Shown here one piece after another: positions 32,424 to 41,545 of a DNA stretch of 64,000 nt. Every line of letters begins with the position of its first letter. The stretch's first letter is position 1. The stretch comes from Fimbriimonadaceae bacterium (GTDB taxonomy: Bacteria > Armatimonadota > Fimbriimonadia > Fimbriimonadales > Fimbriimonadaceae): the NCBI GenBank assembly GCA_019638675.1, contig JAHBTE010000001.1:1582605-1646604 (forward strand), in the 5' to 3' direction. The notes under the pieces were generated by a model, which worked only from the letters and a program-made list of their open reading frames with translations, did not search any database and was not told the origin of the DNA. The position numbers and the translations under genes were made by a program.

Positions 32424-34952
32424 TTAAGAAACCCACGACATTGACATGCGAACCACATACCACTCACCGTCAATTTTTTGGAGCAGTACTTCATATCCAT
32501 CTGCCCCAAGAAAATCGAAGTAGGTGCTGACCGAAACTTGAGCTACCGTTTTATCTTCGTTCCAACGGATGTTGAAAGGATTTTCTAAAGCCTGTTCGAG
32601 GGTTTTAGGCGGAGATCCCACATCTATCAGGGTTACTCCATGTGAGTAAACATTTCTCAGCGGATGAATTTCTTCGTCTGAGCCAAGGTTATAGATAACT
32701 GGCCCATCCCAGCCAGGGAATTCAATAGGTTTCCAACCCTTGGGCGCGGCAAATAGTGCCGGAACATCCCAATGTGAAAATTGGTAGCGAGCATCGATGG
32801 TGGCGGCGATTACTTTTTCACCCTCCGTTCGAGGGGCGATGTAAGGTGCGTTTGGCGAAGGGTCGATGCTATCGATGTCGCCATCTCCATCGGTATCTGG
32901 ATTTTCTGGATTTGTGCCAAGTCGCCCTTCCATAGCATCGGTCAATCCATCATTATCCGTATCTCGGGTGATTGTTGAATTTTGAGGTAGTAGTTTAATC
33001 CACTCGCCAGCAACAAGCTCTTTGGGTGAGCGGCCTTCAAATAATGGAGAAGTCCACTTTCCAACTTCCATATGAAATGGTTGACTTTCGTTTAGCGTGA
33101 CACCAACAAAGTACGGATTGACCCACTTGCCAGCAACCAGTTCGGCGATCCAAAGATCACCATCACTCCCGAGAATAACGGAAGTAAATAACCCATATGT
33201 TCTTCCATCGGAGGCAACAGCTTTGGTAATAAAGGCCGAATATCCTTGTTCACCTTCAGGAAGTTCTGCTTTTTCTAATTCAAGCCTATCAATAATAGGT
33301 TTTAATAGGGTTCGCTGTCGTCTCATTCGTTTTACTGCAGCCCGACCTTGTTCACCGCCGATTAGCCCTAGGTTCACATATGCAGTTCTTCTAAGGTATG
33401 AATCGGCATTCGGGTCTTCTAGTACTGCGATTGCTCTAGCAACGGCTCTGGAATCACTCCGAGTACTCAGATATCGATCGACGGATTCAGGAATCTTTGG
33501 CCCAAGCTTAATGGCTCCTTCCTTTTTGTCCATTGCATCCAAAAGCGCATTAGTTACGAGCTCTGGATCCCCTTTTCTCATTAGTATTTGAAGTAGTGAA
33601 CCAAAGATTCCGCCTTCGTAACTCATTTCCTTCAGTGCTTTAATTAGCTCTGGACAGTCATCTTTTGTACATATCTTGGAAAAAATTTCAGCAAGCTTAT
33701 AGTGGTATTCGTAACTGTCATAGTTATAGCCAATATCCTTTTTTGCAAGGTTGATGAGCTTCAATCCTTCAATGAACTCAGAGCCACAGTCATTGCCTGT
33801 GACCAACAATAGCTCACGTTCACGCTCGTCAAGGTATCTAAAATCAGCAATCATTTTTTTCGCAAGAGCTTTCTTTTCGGATTGCTGAGCAGGCGGTGGC
33901 GGTAAGTTGCCTTTGCGGTAGTAGGCAACACCTACATTTGTTTCAGTCGCAATAACTTTGCCATCTGTCCAAATGAATTGAACTATCGCGTTCGGATCGC
34001 CTGACCAAAGGGCTTTGCCTTTCGAGTCTAAAATAACCGAGCCAACTGCAGAGCCAGCGAGAATTAAACCATTGTATTCTTGCAAAAAAGCGCCTGATGC
34101 ATAACTTTCGTTATTAAATTTATGAGTCCAAGCAAGCTTTTTTTTAGCGAGGTCTACGGCGATCACTTCGCTTCCACTGTTACTTACCAAAAGTCCGTTG
34201 GTTATCAAGCTTCGACTTGACATCTCAGCTCCGGCGACTGTCCAGGCGACTTTGCCTGAAGTAGCATCTAAACAATCGATCCAGTGTTTTTCGTCTTCCT
34301 CCTGAGGTACGACTATCTGGGTGTCATTTACTTGGATTGGTTCGCCATTCCATTCAAATTCCTTTTTCCAAATAAGCTTTCCAGTTTGAGGACTGACAGC
34401 GTGCAAAGTGCTGAGACAATTTGCAACTAAGATTTCGTTCATGACCATGAAATCGGACACACCTAGTTGCCAGTCGTCTGCGTCCTTTAATCCGATATCG
34501 GTTGTCCACAATCTGTTATGGGTTTTCATATCCAGCGCGGTGAGCTTGCCTGGTTCGAGAGATGTGAATATTTTTGTGCTAGAAAATGCTACTTCAGGTG
34601 GGCCGTCGGTGGCTTTTATAACCCAATCTTGTTTTTGCGTGGCGATGTCAATGCAAGCAAGTTCATATGATTTGTAAGTGGTATCTCCAAGCCCGGCGTA
34701 AATTTTGCCATTATGTACTTTTATAGTTTGAAAATACAGAGCACTGTCGGTCGTAAAAAGAACCTTACGGGTTTTGGAGGGGATATCTATGACAATGATA
34801 TCTTTGTGAGAAGGAGAATAAAGCTTACTACCGATTTGGTGGGATCCTCTGGCTTCTCCGAAAATAGGTACGGTTTCTTGGCGTACAAACGGGCCAGTAG
34901 GCACTTGAGGTGCTAAGATAGTGCTCAAGAAAAACGCAGTTAACAACGACAT
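32424..34952 (-). CDS. Secreted PQQ-propeller/HEAT/TSP3 mosaic protein
   Basis: An 842-residue exported protein. After a signal (MSLLTAFFLSTILAPQV), residues about 25-350 form a PQQ-like beta-propeller (IYAGLGDTTYKSYELACIDI, LIWKKEFEWNG, GKVAWTVAG). Residues about 370-560 are HEAT-like helical repeats (VARAIAVLEDPNADSYLRRTAYVNLG). At about 660-695 a thrombospondin-type-3/dockerin-like calcium motif appears (DTDNDGLTDAMEG, DTDGDGDID), then a C-terminal domain. The mixture suggests a surface protein with several binding modules. No catalytic residues are recognised. Confidence 0.8.
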   Translation of the reverse strand: MSLLTAFFLSTILAPQVPTGPFVRQETVPIFGEARGSHQIGSKLYSPSHKDIIVIDIPSKTRKVLFTTDSALYFQTIKVHNGKIYAGLGDTTYKSYELACIDIATQKQDWVIKATDGPPEVAFSSTKIFTSLEPGKLTALDMKTHNRLWTTDIGLKDADDWQLGVSDFMVMNEILVANCLSTLHAVSPQTGKLIWKKEFEWNGEPIQVNDTQIVVPQEEDEKHWIDCLDATSGKVAWTVAGAEMSSRSLITNGLLVSNSGSEVIAVDLAKKKLAWTHKFNNESYASGAFLQEYNGLILAGSAVGSVILDSKGKALWSGDPNAIVQFIWTDGKVIATETNVGVAYYRKGNLPPPPAQQSEKKALAKKMIADFRYLDERERELLLVTGNDCGSEFIEGLKLINLAKKDIGYNYDSYEYHYKLAEIFSKICTKDDCPELIKALKEMSYEGGIFGSLLQILMRKGDPELVTNALLDAMDKKEGAIKLGPKIPESVDRYLSTRSDSRAVARAIAVLEDPNADSYLRRTAYVNLGLIGGEQGRAAVKRMRRQRTLLKPIIDRLELEKAELPEGEQGYSAFITKAVASDGRTYGLFTSVILGSDGDLWIAELVAGKWVNPYFVGVTLNESQPFHMEVGKWTSPLFEGRSPKELVAGEWIKLLPQNSTITRDTDNDGLTDAMEGRLGTNPENPDTDGDGDIDSIDPSPNAPYIAPRTEGEKVIAATIDARYQFSHWDVPALFAAPKGWKPIEFPGWDGPVIYNLGSDEEIHPLRNVYSHGVTLIDVGSPPKTLEQALENPFNIRWNEDKTVAQVSVSTYFDFLGADGYEVLLQKIDGEWYVVRMSMSWVS

Positions 34953-34999
34953 TTGTAAATTCTATACTAATGCCCAATTGAATAATGCAGGTTTAAGTT

Positions 35000-36580
35000 T
35001 TACTCCACTCTAAACGTTTGACGGTCAGAATAGGTTTGCCCGTACATATCGGTAGTGCGGACTTCCACAACGTGTAGACCGGCTCCGAGGTTTGTCGGCA
35101 GGGCACCCTTCCACATATGGTCTACAACGCTTGGGCTTGGGGTCTTGCGTCCCGGCGGTGGAGTTTCACTGACTTCAAGATCGCGAATTTTTAACATGTA
35201 TGGGTCTTGAGCGGGTGAGTGGGGAACGGCTTGCCAGTTGCCGTTGTTCAGCCGCATTTCCACTTTTGAACGAGTAGATCCCGCGAAGATGTTGATCATT
35301 ACATCGGCTGATTCACCAAATTTGACCGTTTCAGGAATGAAAATAGCCATCTGCTCGTTTTCTGGCCGGCTCGCTGGGCGGAAAGTGACCTTGTATTTGT
35401 TGCCGTCAAATTCGGCAATCGAATAACCGTTGGGTGCTCCATCCGACATCGTGGCGTGAGGGATTCCTCGTTCGTCTGGTGCGCCACCCCACCAACATCC
35501 GCAAACTGTTGCGTGGTTAAGGTGATGGTGAGGTTTGCCTCCGCGCCAACCTTCTTTTTCACCGAGGAAATGATTCCTTTGAATATGCGTGTGAGCGGAA
35601 AGTGAGAAGCAGTGGCTCCGTCCCTCTAACAATCGGTAGAGTGCCTCGCGATTATTGATATCCACGAGTGGGATATGCATTGCAACGACTACGAGATTGT
35701 CGGCCGGAACATGCGCGAGATCGTTTTTGACGAAATCGAGTTGCCGCTGTGTGAGCTCTCCGTGGTATCCGGTTTGTTCTTGACCATGGAACACAACGTC
35801 ATCAAGAACAATGAAGTGAACCTTGGCATAGTTGAACGCATAGTAGGTTGGGCCGTAGATGCGCTGGAATGTCTCGGTGGAAGCAAGATCGTTCGGCGTA
35901 TCGTAGTTCATGTCGTGATTACCGACCGTGTTGTACCAAGGCAACCCGATGGTGGCGATTGAGCTATTCAGGGCATCATAAAACTGGAGGTTGTCGAACA
36001 TCTCATCGCCTAAACTGATGCCGAATTTGGCATCAACGGCGGCCGCGTCTCGAGCGCATTGCTCAATCACGTCGTGCGACATGTAATCGATTTCTGTCTG
36101 GTTGCGGGGCTGAGGATCGCCGAATAAAATCGCTCTAAATTTGTTGTCTTCTTTCTGCTGGCGCAAGGCAAAGTTGACTTCTTTCGGAAGCGACCCGGTT
36201 GGTTTGACTCCTTCGTATTTTGTTGCGGGTGAGCCGTTTGGTTTGTGGATGTAGTGGTACTGAGGAAGATTGTTCTTATCAACTGGAACACTGTAGCCGC
36301 TGGGCTTGATGACAAAAATAATTGAATCGTCGGTGATCGGCAGGCGATACTTTCCTGAGCGGTCGGTTTTGACGACCTCTAACCCGTTGGAGACGCAAAC
36401 GTTTGCTATTCCTTCATCGCCTGGTTCGCGTTTGCCGTTCCCGCTGCGGTCGTGGAACACGTAGCCTTCGACATACCGCACGTTTTGAGCGCTTGGAATC
36501 AGGTTGCCAAACGATCGCTTGGTGAGGGTCAGTCCGCCCAAAACAGCGGCGGTGCCTTTGAGAAAATCGCGCCGGAACAT
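35000..36580 (-). CDS. Tat-exported calcineurin-like phosphoesterase
   Basis: A 526-residue protein with a twin-arginine signal (MFRRDFLKGTAAVLGGLTL). Residues 38-150 are an N-terminal SdrD/MetallophosN-like domain (DRSGNGKREPGDEGIANVCVS). The metallophosphatase core has GDPQPRN, GISLGDEMFDN, NTVGNHDMNYD and VVAMHIPL, with a final SAHTHIQRNHF. A C-terminal domain (residues about 420-526) matches MetallophosC. It probably hydrolyses phosphodiesters outside the cytoplasm with two metal ions. Confidence 0.92.
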   Translation of the reverse strand: MFRRDFLKGTAAVLGGLTLTKRSFGNLIPSAQNVRYVEGYVFHDRSGNGKREPGDEGIANVCVSNGLEVVKTDRSGKYRLPITDDSIIFVIKPSGYSVPVDKNNLPQYHYIHKPNGSPATKYEGVKPTGSLPKEVNFALRQQKEDNKFRAILFGDPQPRNQTEIDYMSHDVIEQCARDAAAVDAKFGISLGDEMFDNLQFYDALNSSIATIGLPWYNTVGNHDMNYDTPNDLASTETFQRIYGPTYYAFNYAKVHFIVLDDVVFHGQEQTGYHGELTQRQLDFVKNDLAHVPADNLVVVAMHIPLVDINNREALYRLLEGRSHCFSLSAHTHIQRNHFLGEKEGWRGGKPHHHLNHATVCGCWWGGAPDERGIPHATMSDGAPNGYSIAEFDGNKYKVTFRPASRPENEQMAIFIPETVKFGESADVMINIFAGSTRSKVEMRLNNGNWQAVPHSPAQDPYMLKIRDLEVSETPPPGRKTPSPSVVDHMWKGALPTNLGAGLHVVEVRTTDMYGQTYSDRQTFRVE

Positions 36581-36619
36581 GCTTGCCGGATGTTACCAGC
36601 GAAGATTGTTAAGAAAGGT

Positions 36620-37102
36620 TTAGGTGCTTGATGGATGATGGCAAATGAACTCAATGCTGTTATCTTCTGGATCGCGGAAGAAGATTGCTTTTGCCTGCAT
36701 GTTTTTGAACTCCGCTTCCACCGGATTCAGCCCAAGTTCTGTGAGGCGATTCAAGTGTGCTGGGTACGTTTCGGGTGGGATTTCAAACGCAAGATGGTTC
36801 AGCGTTGAGTGTTCGGTTTTGAGGGCTTGGAATCTGACTTTTGCGGCGGCGTGCCGTGCGGAATCAATCAGCGCAAGCAAAACCGGATGCCCGTTTTGAC
36901 CAAGTGGGGTAGAGGTCGGCTGGATTTGGAGAAAGGTAATTGTAGGGCCTGCGTTTGGGTTGGGCGGATCTTCGTAATTGCCTTCGCTGACGAGTGAAAA
37001 GCCAAGAACCTGTTGGTAAAAGGCTTTCATTTTGGGCAGATCACGAACGTTGAGCACGACTTCTGCGATCCCGAGAATAGGCGGCATTTCTAATGGACTC
37101 AT
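36620..37102 (-). CDS. VOC/glyoxalase-family protein
   Basis: A 160-residue VOC protein: GIAEVVLNVRDLPKMKAFYQQVLGFSLVSEG, then STLNHLAFEIP and IFFRDPEDNSIEFICH, where the final Glu and the earlier His are the expected metal ligands. The reaction is unknown. It overlaps the upstream DUF1272 gene by 4 bases. Confidence 0.92.
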   Translation of the reverse strand: MSPLEMPPILGIAEVVLNVRDLPKMKAFYQQVLGFSLVSEGNYEDPPNPNAGPTITFLQIQPTSTPLGQNGHPVLLALIDSARHAAAKVRFQALKTEHSTLNHLAFEIPPETYPAHLNRLTELGLNPVEAEFKNMQAKAIFFRDPEDNSIEFICHHPSST

Positions 37103-37332
37103 GGAGAAGTTTTCACCACTCGCTCTGTTGAAGCGGGATATCGCTTTTGGAGCCTGGCTGGTCGGATTGGACGAGGAACAAAATTGCCGCCACAGTTCGG
37201 GCAGATTCCGCTGAGTTTAGATTCAACACAGTCCACACAGAACGTGCATTCAAAGGTGCAGATCATTGCGATTTCAGAATCGGGCGGGAGATCACAATCA
37301 CACATTTCGCAATTAGGGCGCAGTTCAAGCAC
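37099..37332 (-). CDS. DUF1272 zinc-finger-like protein
   Basis: A 77-residue protein of DUF1272. Four CxxC-like pairs are visible: CEMCDCDLP, CTFECTFCVDCVESK and CPNCGGNFVPRP, likely zinc ligands. The C-terminal RPxRP segment is typical. The role is unknown. The start of the following VOC gene overlaps its stop, so the pair is coupled. Confidence 0.92.
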   Translation of the reverse strand: MLELRPNCEMCDCDLPPDSEIAMICTFECTFCVDCVESKLSGICPNCGGNFVPRPIRPARLQKRYPASTERVVKTSP

Positions 37333-37428
37333 AACCCAAGATTACCGGTTGACCTCATTGATCAGCTTTCAAAAATTACAAAGTAAGGGTGATGTCATAT
37401 ATGTCAAATTCCGTATAAAATTGGTGAT

Positions 37429-38094
37429 ATGGCTTGGTTTACCGACGACGCGATCCAGTTTTTTGCCGAACTTGAACTGAACAACAACAAAGAATGGTTT
37501 GAGGCGAACAAAAAGCGGTACGAGAATTCGGTTAAGAAGCCAGCTGAAGCATTCGCTGCGGAGATGATTACGCGAATGAAAGAGCTTGATCCGGCGATTG
37601 ATGTCGAGCCTAAAAAATGCGTTTTCCGAATTTACCGAGATACTCGGTTCAGCAAAGATAAAACTCCGTACAAAACCAATTTCGGAGTCTCCATTTCATC
37701 CGGTGGCAAAACCGATTTCGCGACGCCCGGATTGTATTTTCATGGTGATGCCAAAAGCATGGGTGTGGCGACCGGGTGCTATCACTTGGAGCCGACCCAA
37801 CTGGCGGCGATGCGTCGGCATATTATTGATAACCGAGATGAGTTCAACAAACTTCTCAGCAACAAAGATTTCGCGGCGAAATTTGGCGAAATCCGGGGCG
37901 AAAAGAATAAGGTTCTTCCAGCTGAATTCAAGGAAGCCGCGGCGGACAATCCGTACGTGTTCAACAAGCAGTTCTATATGTGGTCGGAGCACGGTTCGGA
38001 AACTCTCCTACGCGATGACTTGCCAGATTTTGTGATGGATCATATCCGCACCGCCTGGCCGATGAACGAATTTCTCGTTCAAGCTCTGAAGTAA
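37429..38094 (+). CDS. DUF2461 protein
   Basis: A 221-residue protein of DUF2461. Landmarks are FFAELELNNNKEWFEANKKRYE at the start, FRIYRDTRFSKDKTPYKTNFGV in the middle, and GLYFHGDAKSMGVATGCYHLEPTQL. The family is widespread, and its biochemical role is not known. It is monocistronic. Confidence 0.92.
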   Translation: MAWFTDDAIQFFAELELNNNKEWFEANKKRYENSVKKPAEAFAAEMITRMKELDPAIDVEPKKCVFRIYRDTRFSKDKTPYKTNFGVSISSGGKTDFATPGLYFHGDAKSMGVATGCYHLEPTQLAAMRRHIIDNRDEFNKLLSNKDFAAKFGEIRGEKNKVLPAEFKEAAADNPYVFNKQFYMWSEHGSETLLRDDLPDFVMDHIRTAWPMNEFLVQALK

Positions 38095-38156
38095 AGAAGC
38101 GATTTCTTTATGTGAATCTTGTTGGCTCAGGCGCAATATGCCAGTAGTATTACGGT

Positions 38157-38987
38157 ATGAAGATATTTCGATCTTTATTGCTTGGCGTTGTAGCGGCGAC
38201 CGTTTTGGGAGGTCTTTCTGGCTGTGGAGGGGGCAGCGGCGGCAGCGGGCCGTTCTTTGTTTATGTAGAAGATGGGGTGACCATCGTCAAGCGACCTCTG
38301 AGCGGTGGGGTTGGCACGCCGATTATTGTTTCGCTTAACGTTCTGTCTAACCTTAGGCTGAGTCCCAATCAGACTCAAATTCTGTATACCGACAACAACA
38401 ATTTGTTTGTTGCGAATGTGAACGGCACGGGAGTTTTACAGTTGACGGGTTATCAGTTTGGTGACTGGAGTGCCGACGGAACCAAGATTTTTGCCGTAAG
38501 TACGGACAATAAAGTTCGGTCGATGAACCCAGATGGCACAGGAGTATCGAGCAATATTTTTGATGGCAACTTCGGTATAGGAATTACTGCAATTGATGTT
38601 GCCCCAACCGGAAATAAGATGGTGTTGACATACGGCCCCTCTGGTTGGTTTAGGCTGCTTTCCATGGATACGTCGGGTGGAAGCCAGCTATTTCTTACTG
38701 CGGACGCAACTCATTCCACTAATGCAAGGTGGAACCCAACGAGCACCAAATTGGTATTTCTAGGTTCTCCTGGCGTGTATACGGTGAACGCAGATGGCAC
38801 GGGACTTACCGGAATTGTGACCACGGGAACAAGCATTAACAGTGTTGTTTACCGGGCGGATGGAACCCTTCTTTACTCTTACGTAATAGGGAACGGAATT
38901 TGGAGCATGACGGATGCAGGCGGTTCGATGGCGGTGTTTTTTGATCAAGTTGGGGTGGGAGAATCCGGCCCTGACGTGATTGACTGA
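38157..38987 (+). CDS. PD40-type propeller lipoprotein
   Basis: A 276-residue lipoprotein with lipobox LSGC (Cys23) and a Gly/Ser linker. PD40 repeats follow: LSPNQTQILYTDNNNLFVANVNGTG, GDWSADGTKIFAVS, NPDGTGVS, WNPTSTKLVFLGSPGVYTVNADGTG. It resembles the lipoprotein at 6529 but is more divergent. It probably has a binding role at the envelope. Confidence 0.82.
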   Translation: MKIFRSLLLGVVAATVLGGLSGCGGGSGGSGPFFVYVEDGVTIVKRPLSGGVGTPIIVSLNVLSNLRLSPNQTQILYTDNNNLFVANVNGTGVLQLTGYQFGDWSADGTKIFAVSTDNKVRSMNPDGTGVSSNIFDGNFGIGITAIDVAPTGNKMVLTYGPSGWFRLLSMDTSGGSQLFLTADATHSTNARWNPTSTKLVFLGSPGVYTVNADGTGLTGIVTTGTSINSVVYRADGTLLYSYVIGNGIWSMTDAGGSMAVFFDQVGVGESGPDVID

Positions 38988-39086
38988 TGTGGTTTAACCT
39001 GCCTAGCCCTCCTGGCATTGGGAGGGAAGCGTTTAGGATATGACTTCGTTTTGATCTGCCAAAGATTTGATTAAATTGGTATCTGA

Positions 39087-39131
39087 CCTCCTCCCCAATT
39101 CTGGGGAGGAATTAAAGGAGGGGTTAACCCC
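39087..39131. repeat. Palindromic repeat, copy upstream of DUF559
   Basis: TCCTCCCCA and TGGGGAGGA (39089-39110) form a 9-base stem with a 4-base loop, followed by AAAGGAGGGGTTAACCCC. The same module, inverted, lies directly after the DUF559 gene, and further copies occur near 51.5 and 62.3 kb. Confidence 0.8.
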
Positions 39132-39160
39132 TTTCATGCTTTATCCAGCTAGAATGCAGT

Positions 39161-39526
39161 ATGCAAAGAAGGCCCACGGAGCGGGCAAAACTAGCGGCAA
39201 AACGACTCCGGCGGCGGATGACAAAGCCAGAAGAAATTCTGTGGAACGAACTGAAGTTATGGCGTGAACAAGGGGTCGTGATTCGTCGTCAGCGTCCCAT
39301 CGGTAATTACGTTGTTGACTTTGTTCATCTAGGCTCCCGAACGGTGGTTGAGGTTGACGGTCGGAGTCACGATGAGGTGAGATCGGCTTACGATGAAATG
39401 CGGGAAGCTGATTTGAACGCGGCAGGATTTAAGGTGGTTCGAGTTTCTAATGACGATGTTCTGAAGAATCTGCGTTATATATTGGATAACATTTATTCGG
39501 TTTTGAATGCGGAGGAGTCGGATTAA
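39161..39526 (+). CDS. DUF559 endonuclease-domain protein
   Basis: A 121-residue Vsr-like protein: RRMTKPEEILWNELKLWREQG, RRQRPIGNYVVDFVHLGSRTVVEVDGRSHDE and AGFKVVRVSNDDVL. The D-F and E-V-D residues on the two central strands and the trailing His fit the PD-(D/E)XK nuclease fold of DUF559. It is probably a DNA endonuclease, but the target is unknown. Its stop codon lies inside the first bases of a palindromic repeat, and an inverted copy precedes the gene. Confidence 0.88.
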   Translation: MQRRPTERAKLAAKRLRRRMTKPEEILWNELKLWREQGVVIRRQRPIGNYVVDFVHLGSRTVVEVDGRSHDEVRSAYDEMREADLNAAGFKVVRVSNDDVLKNLRYILDNIYSVLNAEESD

Positions 39527-39562
39527 CCCCTCCCTTCATCCCTCCCCAGAATTGGGGAGGGG
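39523..39562. repeat. Palindromic repeat, copy downstream of DUF559
   Basis: TTAACCCCTCCCTTCATC is followed by CCTCCCCA/TGGGGAGG arms around GAAT. Read on the other strand it matches the copy at 39087-39131 with a few changes, so DUF559 is bracketed by inverted copies. It may also serve as its terminator. Confidence 0.8.
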
Positions 39563-39670
39563 AACAGGCAAGAGATGTTGAGAGCCTGTTGCTTTAACTG
39601 CTTGTAATCGGAAAGTGAAATAAAAGAAAGGTTTAGTTAATCACTTACTAGTATTTGGTAGGAGAGAAGA

Positions 39671-41461
39671 TTAGTGACTTCCAGTCTGAACTCTCCACAG
39701 TGCCGCATATAAACCTCCAACACCGACCAACTCATCGTGCGTTCCAGACTCAATAACCTTCCCAGCTTCAAGCACCCAGATTTTGTGGGCATCTCTCACC
39801 GTTGAAAGCCGGTGAGCAATAACCAGCGAAGTGCGGTCTTTAGTGACCACCGAAAGCGACCTCTGAATCGCGGCTTCGGTCTCGTTATCCACAGCGGAGG
39901 TGGCTTCATCCAGAACCAGGATGGCGGGGTTGCGCAGAATCGCGCGGGCCAGGGAGATGCGCTGGCGTTGTCCGCCGGAGAGTTTTTGACCTCGTTCGCC
40001 GACCACCGTATCGTAGCCGTTGGGGAGTTGGAGGATGAATTCATGGGCTTCGGCGGATTTAGCGGCGGCTTCGATTTCCTCGGCGGTTGCGTCGGTTTTG
40101 CCGTAAGCGATGTTGTCGCGCACGGTTCCGTGGAAGAGGAACACATCTTGGCTGACGTAACCGATGACGCCCCTCATTCCAGAATAACTGAGGGTTTTGA
40201 GGTCATGCCCATCAATAGAAATTTCACCCGTGCGGGGGTCGTGGAACCGTAGAAGTAGGCGGATAATGGTGGACTTTCCGGAGCCAGTTGCGCCGACGAT
40301 CGCATGGGTTTGCCCGGCGGGGATTTTGAGCGAGATACCTTTAATAATGTCTGGCCCATCGGCATAACCGAACGTGACATCGCGGAATTCCACGTCGCCT
40401 CGGGCAGGAGTGGGCAGAGCCTGGACGCCTTCTTGCATTGTCGGATTGGTCTGCAAGAGTCCGTTGATGCGGGTGGTGCTGGCAAGGAATCGTTGGAACT
40501 GGTCGAGAGTTTCGCCTAGCCGGGTGAGGGGCCAGAGGAGCCGTTGGGTCATAAATACGAGCACGGAGTAGATACCGACTTCCATGCGGTTGTTGAGAAC
40601 GAGCCATCCACCCACAACCAGGGTGCAAGAGAATCCGGTGAGGATCGCCATGCGGATGAGCGGCACAAAAGCGGCGGAGAATCGGATCGCGTCTCGGTTG
40701 GCAAGGCGGTAATCATCGGAAACTCTTGTGATGCGGGCGGCTTCACGCGGTTCGGCGGTGAAGGCTTTGATTGTGGTGATTCCGCCAAGGTTTGTAGTGA
40801 TTGTGGAGCTGAGTTCGGCGACGGCTTCGCGGACTTTGGCGTAACGGGGTTTGAGCTTCTTCTGATAAAGGATCGATCCGGTGACGATGATGGGGATCGG
40901 CAGAAACGCGAGAACCATCACAAGCGGGGAACTGAGATAGAACACGGCTCCGACGAGCACGACGTTCCAGAACAGGGTGATGAGCGACGCGGTGCCGTCA
41001 TCAAGGAAACGTTCGAGTTGGTTGATGTCGTCGTTGAGGATGCTGAGGAGCCCGCCGGAGGTGGTGTCTTCGAACCAGGCGACTTCGAGTGACTGAACGT
41101 GTGAGTAGACCTTGGTGCGGAGTTCGTGCTCGATCGTTTGGCTGAGGTTTCTCCAACTGAGTGCGCTGAGGTATCCGAAAGTGCTCTCGAAAATCCAAGC
41201 GAAGGCGTTGAGGATGGCGAGGATAATGAGTTGGTTCCAACGGTCGGTGATGCCGAACGCCGTGGACATAAAACTGTCTTGCCCGCGAACGATAACATCT
41301 ATGACTGCGCCGATCAGGATTTCGGGCACGACATCCATCACCTTGCCGAGAGTTGTCCAAGTGCTGGCAAGGATGATTTTTGGTCGGTGGGGTTTTGCAA
41401 AATGCCAGAGCCACTTCAATCCGGCTTGGGCGGGGGGCTGGTGGGGTTCGGGCATGTTCAT
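39671..41461 (-). CDS. ABC exporter, fused permease and ATPase
   Basis: A 596-residue half-transporter. Residues about 25-325 hold six membrane helices (ABC_membrane type). The nucleotide-binding domain has Walker A GATGSGKSTI, a Q-loop YVSQDVFLFHG, the signature LSGGQRQRISLA, Walker B ILVLDEATSA and the H-loop IAHRLSTV. It should work as a homodimer exporting a lipid or drug-like substrate. No partner or substrate clue is adjacent; an amidohydrolase gene is divergent, 84 bases away. Confidence 0.95.
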   Translation of the reverse strand: MNMPEPHQPPAQAGLKWLWHFAKPHRPKIILASTWTTLGKVMDVVPEILIGAVIDVIVRGQDSFMSTAFGITDRWNQLIILAILNAFAWIFESTFGYLSALSWRNLSQTIEHELRTKVYSHVQSLEVAWFEDTTSGGLLSILNDDINQLERFLDDGTASLITLFWNVVLVGAVFYLSSPLVMVLAFLPIPIIVTGSILYQKKLKPRYAKVREAVAELSSTITTNLGGITTIKAFTAEPREAARITRVSDDYRLANRDAIRFSAAFVPLIRMAILTGFSCTLVVGGWLVLNNRMEVGIYSVLVFMTQRLLWPLTRLGETLDQFQRFLASTTRINGLLQTNPTMQEGVQALPTPARGDVEFRDVTFGYADGPDIIKGISLKIPAGQTHAIVGATGSGKSTIIRLLLRFHDPRTGEISIDGHDLKTLSYSGMRGVIGYVSQDVFLFHGTVRDNIAYGKTDATAEEIEAAAKSAEAHEFILQLPNGYDTVVGERGQKLSGGQRQRISLARAILRNPAILVLDEATSAVDNETEAAIQRSLSVVTKDRTSLVIAHRLSTVRDAHKIWVLEAGKVIESGTHDELVGVGGLYAALWRVQTGSH

Positions 41462-41545
41462 TTATCGTGGCACGGAAAAATCGGACGGGCGACAATTTCA
41501 AAATAAAAGAGTATTTTTTGGGTCGGATTTAGTAATACTGATTTC

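Noticed and set aside
39000-39030. CCCTCC/GGGAGG hairpin after the 38157 lipoprotein as a further repeat copy
   Set aside because: It has only the outer arms and not the CCCCAGAATTGGGG core, so it may be a plain terminator.
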